DNA of 64,000 nt from Myoxocephalus aenaeus (Eukaryota > Chordata > Actinopteri > Perciformes > Cottidae), in the NCBI GenBank assembly GCA_038501785.1, contig JBAMJR010000180.1:5599001-5663000 (forward strand), given 5' to 3'. The translations under genes were made by a program, and so were the position numbers. This document shows positions 11,470 through 20,280 of this stretch, one piece after another. Every line of letters starts with the position of its first letter. The stretch's first letter is position 1. The notes beneath the pieces were generated by a model. The model saw only the letters and a program-made list of their open reading frames with translations. It was not told where the DNA came from and ran no database searches.

Positions 11470-14400
11470 TCACTTAAAAATGCTAAAAAAATAAATAATC
11501 TTTTCTTTCTTTTTTTTTTTTTTTTTATGTCCATAACAGTCTTTCCCAGTCCATGTTAACATGCTGTTAATCCACCAGCAGGAACAAGCGAAAATGTAGA
11601 CCACAGTTCCATAACGTACTGGGGGACGCACACAGCGGCCGAACTTGGTCCTTATTCCTTCGAAAGGCAGTACTACCGGAAACAGTTCACTGGTAGATTC
11701 TGTGGAAATATTGTGTCCCACAGGTGTTGTGGTAGTGGCAGCCCCTTGAGATGGAGGACACACATGAGTTCGAGCCCTATCTGGCGGCACAGAGCATCTT
11801 TGTGTGGCTGGGCTCCAGTAAACATAAGGTCTGGAGCCTGAGAGTGCAGTAGGCAGTGAGGGACCTGGGCTGTTCGCTGCTGTAGGCCCTCCTACAGGTA
11901 CAGGCGGATCTTTCCCATCTGACCAGGCAGAGCGATAAGGTTTCAGGCGGTTGTAGTGAATGACCTTAGGCTTAGCTCTCGGATCCCGCTGGTCCAACAG
12001 TTCATAGTCCACTCCGATGTCACCACTGCCTGAACCTAACCTTCGCAGAATTTTGAACGGGCCCGACCACTTAGGTGACAACTTTTGTCTAGCAAGGGCT
12101 GGAAGGTCAACCCACACAAAGTCACCTGGCTCATAGGCTGTATGTTTCATCCGACGATCATAGTAGTGTTTTTGTTGAGCACCTGCTGCCTCAATGTTTT
12201 GGGCAACAGAGTGAAAAGCAGCACACAGTCTCCTTACAATATAATTGGCATATTCACTCGGAGTACCTGGAGTGGCATTTGAAACTCCTGGGGAGTCTCC
12301 AAGCAGGACATCAGCAGGCAGACGGGCTTCTCTACCATGTGCCAGGGAGAAAGGCGTGTGTTTGGTGGATGAGTGAACACTGGTGTTATATGCAAATTCA
12401 ACCTGTTTCAGGTGGTCGTCCCATTCACCTCCTGTGGTGTATAGGTATTTTGCCAACTGGTCCTTGATAGTCCTGTTTGCCCGTTCCACCATGCCATCTG
12501 ACATGGCATGATATGGGGACGTCCGTGTTTTGTGTATTCCCAGGCGGGAACACAGGTCTTTGACAAGATCCGAGTCAAACTGACGGCCTTGGTCAGTATG
12601 CAAACTTTGAGGAACACCGTGGTGGCTGATGTAATCTTCAAACAAACATTTAGCCACAGTGGTTGCTCGTTGATCAGAAAGTGCATACAAGTTGAGGTAC
12701 TTTGTAAAATAGTCCATTACAACAAGTACATAGCGATTACCACGGTGAGTAAGTGGCAACTCCGTCAGGTCTGCTGCAATCTTCTCAAACGGCCGAGATG
12801 TGATTATGTTTTGCATAGGGGCCCGTTGGTGTGGCGTTTGTGGTCGCCGTGCTTCACAGGCTGTACATTCAAGACACCATTGAGTTATGTCACGTGTTAT
12901 GTGAGGCCAATAGCATCTGGTGTGTGCCCCTTGCAATGTCTTCTGCGCACTGAAGTGTCCAGAGAGTGAATGACCATGTAATGTTTGGAATACCTCTTTC
13001 TGCACACTACTGGGAACTACAGTCTGTAAAACAAGGTCACCTGGTGGGGGTCTGACCCTGCAACATAAGAGACCATCAACAAGGCGGAGCTTTGGAAACT
13101 CTCGCCAATACTCTCTCATTTCTGGTGAGGTTGCTTTAACGTTCGAAAATGGCAGCCTACTGTCAGTCAACACCCAGTTCCTGATCATTTGCAACACAGG
13201 ATCAGCTTTTTGAGCTTGGATGAGGTACTGTCTGTTCATATTCAGGAGTGAATTGTCCATAGTTACCGGTGCAATATCTGGTGAAGTAGGTGAGGTAGTG
13301 AGGGCAGACTCTGAGCAGGATGCCAGATCAGTGGTTGAAATCTGTGACTCTGCCTTGTCTGTTTGAGTGTGAATCGAAACACATCTCACCTGATTGGCTG
13401 CAACCATAGGGGTAGGGGTGGTTTCTCCAGCTGTCAGGGGACGACGGGACATAGAATCAGCATTGGCGTGTTTAGTTCCTTGTCGATATTCAATTGTCCA
13501 TTCATAGGGGTCAATTTCCAGAGCCCACCTTGCCCTGCGACCTGTAGGATCACAATCCAGAGGCATTTTCCTCAAGGAAAGAAGGGGTTTGTGGTCTGTG
13601 ATGATGCGAAAGGGGTGGCCTGTTAGATACCTGCGAAAGTGCCGGATGGACCATACGATAGCCCACAATTCCCTGTCATATGTAGACCACCGTTTCTCTG
13701 TTTTTGTCAAAATACGACTGCCATAAGCAATGACATTTTCCATGTTTTCCCCATTCACCTGAGATAGAACGCATCCAATGGCTGTGCTGGATGCATCTGT
13801 AAAGAGCAGAAACTCATGTGAGAAATCTAGATAGGAGAGGATGGGTGTGTCACACAGAGTATGACGGAGGCTTTCAAATGCGCTCTGTTCAACCTCTGTC
13901 CATAGAAATGTCTTTCCTTTTTGAGTGAGAGCATGCAGGGGTTCTGACATTTTTGCAAACTCATAAATGAAACGCCGATAATACGAGCACAGCCCAAGGA
14001 ATGCTCTGACTTCAGTAGGGTTTTTGGGAGCAGGCCAGTCTCTCACTTTTTCAATGTTTTTTGGGTCAGGTTTTAGTCCTGCCGGTGAGACGACATGTCC
14101 CAAAAATGTCACTTCTTGTACTGCAAAACTGCATTTTGAGGGTTTGAGTTTGAGATTAGCGGCTCTGAGGCGATCAAACACCTCTCTCAAATGCTGAAGA
14201 TGGACAGCAAAACTGGGGCTATATACAATAATGTCATCAAGGTATACTAGACATGTTTTCCATGAGAGACCCTGTAACACCAGCTGCATTAGATGTTGGA
14301 AAGTGGGGGGTGCATTTACCAAGCCCATTGGCATCATACAAAACTGGTAAAGTCCTCGTCCTGTTGTGAAAGCAGTCTTTGCTTTGTCCTGTTCCTCGAG

Positions 14401-15777
14401 CTGCACTTGCCAATAACCTGATGAGAGATCCATCGCGCTAAACACTGATGAGCCTCTGAGTGCATCCAGGGTGTCGTCAGTTCTGGGCAACGGGTGTGCA
14501 TCTTTTACTGTGACTGCATTCAAGCCTCTGTAATCTACACAAAATCGCCATGTGCCATCCTTTTTCCTGACCATCACCACAGGTGCTGCCCAGGGGCTGT
14601 GACTCATTTCCACGATTCCTTTTTCCAACATCTCCTCGACATGTGATTGGATCAATGTTTGCATTTTCGGAGAAGTACGATATGCACGCTTCCTAACTGG
14701 GGGTGCATCTTTTGTGTAGATGTTATGTTTGACCATGTCTGTATTACCAAAGTCTGTGCTGGTTGTACTGAAGACATCATGGTAAGACGAGAGCAAGTTG
14801 TGTAGGTCGGAACTCTCTGCATTTGTCAGATCTCCACACTTGACATCAATAGGCAGCTTGGTTGGCTTGGTGACATTAGTTGGTAGGCTGGATGGCTGTA
14901 CTGGACAAGTGAACACATTACATACAGGGGCTGAATCCTCACTTATGTCAGTGTCTGATACTGGAGTAAACTGTCCTAACTGCAGACCTGAATGTAGCAC
15001 CATAGGGGTGGGTGTGGGGTTGAGGATGCGCACAACAGTACAGCCATTTTCAGCAATAGACAGTGTGCGGGCAACTGCCACACCGTCCATATCTGGTTGC
15101 CGGGGTTCAAGGCAGCCGCTGTAACTGCTCGTAAGGCCTGCATTGATTACAGGGGAAATCAGGGCAACTTTGCAAATCATTTCATACCGTGGGGGAATAG
15201 TCATGTTCTCCATTATTTGTGCTGTACAACTAGCAGGTGCCAAATCACTTTTTCTAAGTAGGGGAAGGACCTCATCACCTAGATAGCACAGCCCTCTCCC
15301 CATGTCTAAAATAACATTGTGAGGAGTAAGAAAGTCACAACCTAATATAAAGCCTTGAGTTACATTTCTGATGACGTGTACTTCATGTTGTAGAGTTTGA
15401 GACCCTAGCTTAAAGGTAACATCCACCATACCTAATGTATCCAAGCTTTGGCCAGTCACAGCTTGTGACATGATGAACTTCTTTTTTATAGGTCTTTTTG
15501 ACAGAGAAGGCATTGACATTTTGGTCTGCTCACTTATAAATGAGATTGTAGAGCCTGTATCTAGCATGATGGGCATATCAGTGCCCTCAACAATTCCATT
15601 TACATAGGAGGTGACAGCTTTACTTACAGTGGCGTCAGTCAGGGGAATTTTTTTATCTGTAACCCCACTAGGGGTTGTCTGTTGTCGGATGTGGTCTGTT
15701 ATTTCAGTGAGGCCGACCTCTGGGGCTTCCAGGGGAGCAGCTGATGGGTGCCCTGCATCATCAGCTAATGTCAGTTT
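11470..15777 (-). CDS. Gypsy pol: protease, RT, RNase H, integrase
   Basis: The frame is open from 15783, has no AUG before 15576 and is entered by -1 slippage from gag, giving about 1435 pol residues. Numbered from Met at 15576: protease LDTGS at 5-9; RT with CVDYRGLN around 347 and YLDD at 445-448; RNase H acidic residues D594 (TDAS), E637 (YDRELWAI), D661 (ITDHKP) and D707 (NADS); integrase zinc finger with H867/H869/H874 and C904/C907; catalytic D936, D995 and E1031, exactly 35 residues between the last two; GPF motif (KWSGPFKIL) at 1169-1177. The last 170 residues are proline/serine-rich without a recognised domain. The final 18 follow an A17 run at 11510-11526, so that end is arbitrary. 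No stops or frameshifts interrupt it and every catalytic residue checked is present. TGA stop at 11470-11472. Confidence 0.96.
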   Translation of the reverse strand, partial: KLTLADDAGHPSAAPLEAPEVGLTEITDHIRQQTTPSGVTDKKIPLTDATVSKAVTSYVNGIVEGTDMPIMLDTGSTISFISEQTKMSMPSLSKRPIKKKFIMSQAVTGQSLDTLGMVDVTFKLGSQTLQHEVHVIRNVTQGFILGCDFLTPHNVILDMGRGLCYLGDEVLPLLRKSDLAPASCTAQIMENMTIPPRYEMICKVALISPVINAGLTSSYSGCLEPRQPDMDGVAVARTLSIAENGCTVVRILNPTPTPMVLHSGLQLGQFTPVSDTDISEDSAPVCNVFTCPVQPSSLPTNVTKPTKLPIDVKCGDLTNAESSDLHNLLSSYHDVFSTTSTDFGNTDMVKHNIYTKDAPPVRKRAYRTSPKMQTLIQSHVEEMLEKGIVEMSHSPWAAPVVMVRKKDGTWRFCVDYRGLNAVTVKDAHPLPRTDDTLDALRGSSVFSAMDLSSGYWQVQLEEQDKAKTAFTTGRGLYQFCMMPMGLVNAPPTFQHLMQLVLQGLSWKTCLVYLDDIIVYSPSFAVHLQHLREVFDRLRAANLKLKPSKCSFAVQEVTFLGHVVSPAGLKPDPKNIEKVRDWPAPKNPTEVRAFLGLCSYYRRFIYEFAKMSEPLHALTQKGKTFLWTEVEQSAFESLRHTLCDTPILSYLDFSHEFLLFTDASSTAIGCVLSQVNGENMENVIAYGSRILTKTEKRWSTYDRELWAIVWSIRHFRRYLTGHPFRIITDHKPLLSLRKMPLDCDPTGRRARWALEIDPYEWTIEYRQGTKHANADSMSRRPLTAGETTPTPMVAANQVRCVSIHTQTDKAESQISTTDLASCSESALTTSPTSPDIAPVTMDNSLLNMNRQYLIQAQKADPVLQMIRNWVLTDSRLPFSNVKATSPEMREYWREFPKLRLVDGLLCCRVRPPPGDLVLQTVVPSSVQKEVFQTLHGHSLSGHFSAQKTLQGAHTRCYWPHITRDITQWCLECTACEARRPQTPHQRAPMQNIITSRPFEKIAADLTELPLTHRGNRYVLVVMDYFTKYLNLYALSDQRATTVAKCLFEDYISHHGVPQSLHTDQGRQFDSDLVKDLCSRLGIHKTRTSPYHAMSDGMVERANRTIKDQLAKYLYTTGGEWDDHLKQVEFAYNTSVHSSTKHTPFSLAHGREARLPADVLLGDSPGVSNATPGTPSEYANYIVRRLCAAFHSVAQNIEAAGAQQKHYYDRRMKHTAYEPGDFVWVDLPALARQKLSPKWSGPFKILRRLGSGSGDIGVDYELLDQRDPRAKPKVIHYNRLKPYRSAWSDGKDPPVPVGGPTAANSPGPSLPTALSGSRPYVYWSPATQRCSVPPDRARTHVCPPSQGAATTTTPVGHNISTESTSELFPVVLPFEGIRTKFGRCVRPPVRYGTVVYIFACSCWWINSMLTWTGKDCYGHKKKKKKKEKIIYFFSIFK

Positions 15778-15780
15778 CCC
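15739..15780 (-). promoter_or_regulatory. -1 programmed ribosomal frameshift signal, gag to pol
   Basis: On the sense strand the heptamer GGGAAAC (15774-15780) is in the gag frame as G GGA AAC, immediately followed by the gag UGA (15771-15773). After a 7-nt spacer (15767-15773), AGCTGATG (15759-15766) pairs perfectly with CATCAGCT (15739-15746) around a 12-nt loop. CAGGG in that loop (15751-15755) can pair with CCCTG downstream (15730-15734), making an H-type pseudoknot possible. Loop 3 would be only 4 nt against an 8-bp stem, so a plain hairpin is equally plausible. Slippage by -1 moves from gag into the pol frame. GGGAAAC is a known retroviral slippery sequence. Confidence 0.9.
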
Positions 15781-17060
15781 TGTTCAAATCTGCCATGATC
15801 TTTGTAATCAGTGTCGGTGGAGCACTGCTGGCCTTTGTCCTCATACTCTTGGAATGACACATGTCTGGGAGAGGGACTTGGGCTTCGGCGACGCGAGTCA
15901 TAGCGGTGTCTGCTGGGAGAAGTTTGTCTCCATCTCCTTTCCTCATGGGGGTCACAAGCCTGGGCTGAATAGTGAGTATCTCTGTAAGGCTGTCGGTACC
16001 TGTCAGGTTCTCTGCGGGTGAAATCCTGATGGTGGCGGTTTCCATGATGTGAACGTGAATATCTGGATGGGGAATGCCCGTAGCCTGAGCTCCATGCATT
16101 TGTGGGTCTATCTGGGCTCCTCCCATGAGGTGAGGGAGATCTACGAGGACGCACCTGCATGCTCCTTTGCAGGTGGAGCCCACTACTTTGTTCATCCATC
16201 TTCAGTTTCAGAGCACCCAGATCATTAGTTAAATATTTTACAGTAGTAGTCAGATTCTGGAGAGCTTTTCTGAGTTCAGGGTCATTTTCACCTACTGAAT
16301 TTACTGACTGCGTTGGCCCAACATCTCTGAATGTGATATTAGCTGGGGACACGGGCATTACCAATCTTGCGGCTTGGCGAGCCCGCTCAGCTTGGGAGGC
16401 AACTTCACAAGCTTCGGTGAAAGTTTTCACTCCTCTTTCATGACACTTCACTTGAAGCTCTTGATCCAGACCAGCAATGAAGCGAGACATTTTCATATAC
16501 TCTGAGGCTTTATGTTCAAACTCAGGAAAAGCTTCTTTGACCAGCCTGCAAAGATCCGCAGCATAAACTTCCATTGCTTCATTAGACATTCTTTGACGGG
16601 CATTAGGGAATGCTTGAAATGATGCTATTATATCCTTTTGGCCAAAAGCTGCCTGCAAATGCCTCTTTGTTTCAGCAAAGGACCTCTGAGTTTCCCGAGG
16701 CAGATTATCCCAAACAATGAACAGTTCTGGCGGTAGTCTCGTGGGTAGCTCATCTGCTAACACAGTCCTCAAATCCACACCACTGTCCTTGTAACGGGCT
16801 TCTTGAATTACCTCGTAGCGGCGAATCCACAGTTGAAAAGACTCACGGCCATCGTTGTGAAAGGGCGGCGGTAAAGGAATGCCCCGTGGCGCTCTGCTGG
16901 ACGGCGGCACAACTGGCGTTGGAGCTCCAGCTGAGCTCGTGCTCGCTGGTGGCTCACCAGCAGAGAGTGATTCATCATCAGACATGACAAGTTTTCTTCC
17001 TCTTCTTTTCTTTAGCTGTCGTACGGAACTAGACGACCAGGAGACGGTTTTGAAACTCAC
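15771..17060 (-). CDS. Gypsy gag (429 aa), without CCHC knuckle
   Basis: Structural protein that would assemble the particle. Residues 1-60 are Ser/Pro/Ala-rich. About 75-230 is an alpha-helical retrotransposon-gag-like region (LPPELFIVWDNLP, RHLQAAFGQKD, RFIAGLDQELQ). About 265-300 may form a coiled coil (LRKALQNLTTTVKYLTND). About 310-410 is rich in Arg, Ser, Pro and His (RSPSPHGRSPDRP, SRRRSPSPSPRHVSF) and probably binds nucleic acid. No C-x2-C-x4-H-x4-C zinc knuckle is present, although most Gypsy gags have one. The start at 17060 is chosen because it gives the longest frame. A second in-frame Met (MSDDE, 16984) is an alternative start. The frame ends at UGA directly on the slippery site. 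It is intact. Confidence 0.93.
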   Translation of the reverse strand: MSFKTVSWSSSSVRQLKKRRGRKLVMSDDESLSAGEPPASTSSAGAPTPVVPPSSRAPRGIPLPPPFHNDGRESFQLWIRRYEVIQEARYKDSGVDLRTVLADELPTRLPPELFIVWDNLPRETQRSFAETKRHLQAAFGQKDIIASFQAFPNARQRMSNEAMEVYAADLCRLVKEAFPEFEHKASEYMKMSRFIAGLDQELQVKCHERGVKTFTEACEVASQAERARQAARLVMPVSPANITFRDVGPTQSVNSVGENDPELRKALQNLTTTVKYLTNDLGALKLKMDEQSSGLHLQRSMQVRPRRSPSPHGRSPDRPTNAWSSGYGHSPSRYSRSHHGNRHHQDFTRREPDRYRQPYRDTHYSAQACDPHEERRWRQTSPSRHRYDSRRRSPSPSPRHVSFQEYEDKGQQCSTDTDYKDHGRFEQGN

Positions 17061-17231
17061 TTGAAGCTAACAAGCGGAAGAAAAAAAAAAACCACACTGA
17101 TGGGGTAAAAGACTAGCTGGCTCACTGTATCTCAAGCTAAGCTAAGCTAGCGGGTAGCGTCGTTAGCCGTTAGCTTCAGCTACTCACAAAGTTGAGCAGA
17201 ATCCCAAGGGACGATATTCCACCAGAGGACA

Positions 17232-17250
17232 AATCCCACCGCTGCCACCA
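17232..17250 (-). promoter_or_regulatory. Primer-binding site, tRNA-Leu(AAG)
   Basis: One base inside the 5' LTR, the plus strand reads AATCCCACCGCTGCCACCA. From memory this is the last 16 nucleotides of vertebrate tRNA-Leu(AAG) plus the added CCA, a 19-nt match. The sense-strand site is therefore TGG-GGC-type and complementary to that tRNA. Position and length are those of a reverse-transcription primer site. Confidence 0.88.
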
Positions 17251-17251
17251 G

Positions 17252-17493
17252 TGTAAGCGACGTGGGTTTATCAGTAGGAATAAATCAGTCCAACACGTTC
17301 TGGGTTTTCCTCATAACTTTAGTCAACAACTCCACATTTCAGCCGAACCGTCAAGACCCCGTTTTCCCTCTCTCCCTCACTCTTCTTCTTCCCCTCACTT
17401 TTCCCTCTCACCTCCAGACGCCCGAACAGCGCCGACTAGTGGTCATAACTAATACATGTAATTAAGTTTACATCATACCATTTCACTCCTACA
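17252..17493 (-). repeat. 5' LTR (right on the plus strand)
   Basis: 242 bp, identical to the 3' LTR, followed by the GTAT target duplication at 17494-17497. It should carry the element's promoter, which I cannot localise. Between it and gag lies a leader of about 190 bp (17061-17251) holding the primer-binding site and GCTAGC/GCTAAG-rich words. Confidence 0.97.
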
Positions 17494-17497
17494 GTAT
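17494..17497. repeat. Target-site duplication GTAT (right)
   Basis: Matches 11079-11082 and marks the right end of the insertion. Confidence 0.85.
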
Positions 17498-17837
17498 GTA
17501 TATTGTAGAAATATCTCTATTCACTCCCCTCTGTGTTTTTCCACTTATGATGTCTTATTTTGTGAGCAAACATTTGCGAGAATTAGTCGTTGTTTTATTA
17601 AATTATCGTTAGTTAGTTGTAACACCGAGTCGCAGCGAGCGCCACAGTGTGGAGTTCTGCTCAAGCCAAGCTAACACTCGGTGTTTGTATCTTTAAAACA
17701 TTTCTGTGTTTTAGCCAATATGACTAAAGGTTGGATTTGGTGACTTACACACGCAGCTCAGTTATATGAAAACATGTACAATGAATATTATAATTATATT
17801 ATGTTGGTATTCTATAGACAATATATCTATTTTGCCA
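17498..17837. other. Anonymous flank with a small inverted repeat
   Basis: No gene. AACACCGAGT (17621-17630) and ACTCGGTGTT (17676-17685) are perfect 10-bp inverted arms around a 45-nt GC-richer loop. They could be part of an old DNA-transposon end, but I cannot place them. Confidence 0.5.
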
Positions 17838-18040
17838 TACTGGGAGAGGGGTCTTTTCTCTGTTGCTCTTCCTGAGGTTTCTTCTCTCTTTTTTCCTGTT
17901 CAAGGCTTTTTGGAGAGTTTTTCCTTTTCCGATGCGAGGGTCCAAGGACTGAGAAAGTTATTTGCTGTACAGATTGTAAAGCCCTCTAAAGCCACATTTG
18001 TGATTTGTAATTGTGGGCTATAGAAATAAAATTGAATAGA
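17838..18040 (+). repeat. Short interspersed repeat common in fish genomes
   Basis: The run CTGTTGCTCTTCCTGAGG, the T-rich GGAGAGTTTTTCCTT, TGCGAGGGTCC, TTGTAAAGCCCTCT and the tail GGGCTATAGAAATAAAATTG is a word order I recognise from many teleost genomes as the 3' part of an interspersed retroposon. The A-rich AATAAAATTG end supports retroposition on the plus strand. No coding potential is seen. The family name is not certain. Confidence 0.6.
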
Positions 18041-20228
18041 TGCTCCTCCCGGGGATAAATAAAAAGAGCTTTGATGTGATGGGAAAATCCAACCCAATTA
18101 AGTAACCATTATGTTGCCATTTATTGTCATGGTGAATATCCACAGGTGGCACAATTTGCATTTAAAATTATGCCACCCATAGTGTGCAGGATTATGGAAT
18201 AAGTATTGGAAAGGTACAACCATAGCACCAGTCTGTAAACTTTGTTCAGGTGAGCCTTGTTAGATATTGTTGTTACACCATACAGATAAATAAATAGAAA
18301 GGTTGTGCCCCTGCAGGTTGGATATCCTCATATTAATTATAGCGCATTGCATCATGAATCAACTGTGTCAAAGTGCTGTTCATCTCTCCCTGTTTACAGT
18401 TCAAATTAATTGGTAGCAAGAAACATTCTGCACAGTGGCTGAGTGCTTAATAAATAAAGCCTTCGTGGACAAGTGGCTACAGCTCCCCACGCTATGCAGA
18501 GGGCATGAGGTAGACGAGAAAGAGAGAAGTATGAAGTCAACTGTACAGGATGCTGATTTAATGCATCTGCAGCAGACTCACAGCCCTCCAGCATTCCATA
18601 AAGCTAATTGGTCATCATAAAGCACGCCCGAAAACCAAAGGAAAGATCAAATAAATCTAAGTCAAAACATGACATTCTCCACTCGCTGAAAACACAAATC
18701 ACAAACAGTCCTTTCGGTAACTTGACCACCACTAAATCCAAAATTGGGAAATATCCAAATGTACTTAAAGCCTTGGTGCACTCCATGCCTGGAAATTGCC
18801 GTTTACTCAACTTCAGGAGACGTATAGCTAAAATATAACACAGAGAGCATTTTGAGCCAAACTATTTTAATAAGTAAGTCATCTTCTGATCTTTGTAGTC
18901 GTGACATGATCAATGAAATGCATTGCAAGGGTCATTTTTATGCTGTGTTTTTTTTCAGATAGAAACTACAGACATTCATTGCTAATCAGTCTGTTAAAAG
19001 AACAGTATCTGATGAACAGTCATTATTAGCAAAGGCGTGGCCAATGTGCACATTTAACTATAGTGGCTTTCAGAGGTTTGGACCAGACCAAAAACTAATC
19101 AGAAGATAGTCGGACCCAAACCGAATACACCTAAGGACAATAATGTCCGATCTAAACTGTCCATTCATAATCAACAGTGTGTGCAGCAGCAATAAATGAC
19201 ATGTTCCATGCACTTTACCTTTGTCACTCTAATAGAAAGAAGAAAAACATTAAACATGCAAGCTCGTCTTTCTAGGGAAAAGCTTAAGGTATCCTATGTA
19301 GACAATCAGTGTTAATGCAGTTCGTAGTGTGACGTGTTTATACTGCAGTGAATGGCAGCATCTGCAGCAAGTGCACCAAAAAACAACAGTAACGATGTCA
19401 CAATATTGTAAAACGACGAAATCTGCTTACAGCAGAGGTCGGAATGGATGAATGGATCTGCAAAACATCCGACTTTAACACAGGAGACTGCTGTTGGTGT
19501 CCTGAGTACAACCAATTTCCGGTGTTGTTCTTTTTGTAAGCAGGACCATGATGACCCGCTTTGTCATTTAAGGTGTGAGGACTGTTTGAGCGGGACAATA
19601 GTTGTGCTGTGATCACTGCCATCCAGTTTGCTCCACTGATATCCAGCTGGCGCTGTGCCCAGAAGTAGGACACACACAAAGCAACAAGCTATTAGAGGAA
19701 TATTGATCTCTGAGGCAATACCACAGTGTGTGGGCATAGCGGTCTGCAATGTGACAGACAGCAGTTATGATCCAGTGGTTGTCTGGCAGTTGGTTAGCTG
19801 GTTCATGGTTTGGCATTTGAGATTAAACACTTCTGCTCAGTAGGACAAGACACAACATCAATTTCAAAGAGACCTAGAGAGAAGCCAGTGCTTAAGGAAT
19901 ACAATATTATAGGTAATTGAAAACATGCCTGTTCAGAATGGGCCAATTGCTCTTCCTCTGGTATTGCTGCGTGCAACTTTATCAAGATAATTGAATCAAG
20001 CATCAAGCAGTGTTTGTTTTTACACATAGGTGTAGGCCTCTCAGTAAGTACAGCATTCTCCTCTCCAAGCCTTTCAGGAGGTTAACGCTGGCACATGGTC
20101 TAATTCACTGGTTCCACTAATTTCATGCTGCATTTCTATTTGGAAACAACCATCAAGGGACTGGCATCAGCATGCACTCTATGTGTGCATGTGGGTTGTG
20201 CAAGCAGTGATCCACTTAGGTCGCTCGC
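18041..20228. other. Anonymous non-coding stretch
   Basis: Moderately AT-rich. Open frames of 60-93 codons overlap on opposite strands near 18.4-18.8 kb and 19.3-20.0 kb without domains. No recognisable repeat or RNA. Confidence 0.55.
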
Positions 20229-20280
20229 ACACACACACACACATACGCACACACGCACGCACGCACACACACACATACGC
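20229..20280. repeat. Imperfect (CA)n microsatellite
   Basis: CA repeats interrupted by TACG, CACG and CACGCACG units. Confidence 0.95.

Larger units (their letters stand above)
11083..17493 (-). mobile_element. Complete Ty3/Gypsy LTR retrotransposon
   Basis: The 6411-bp element lies on the minus strand: 5' LTR 17252-17493, primer-binding site 17232-17250, gag 15771-17060, frameshift signal 15730-15780, pol to 11470, polypurine tract next to the 3' LTR at 11083-11324. Pol order is protease, RT, RNase H, integrase, which is Ty3/Gypsy order and excludes Ty1/Copia and the Gmr1-type rearrangement. I see no env, and the C-terminus after the integrase GPF module has no obvious chromodomain. The two LTRs are identical over all 242 bp by eye, both reading frames are open and the target duplication is perfect. 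This indicates a recent, possibly competent, insertion. I cannot name the family. Confidence 0.97.

Noticed and set aside
12085..16443. Plus-strand open frames of 60-153 codons inside the Gypsy element
   Set aside because: Antisense shadows of gag and pol; none resembles env or an accessory protein.
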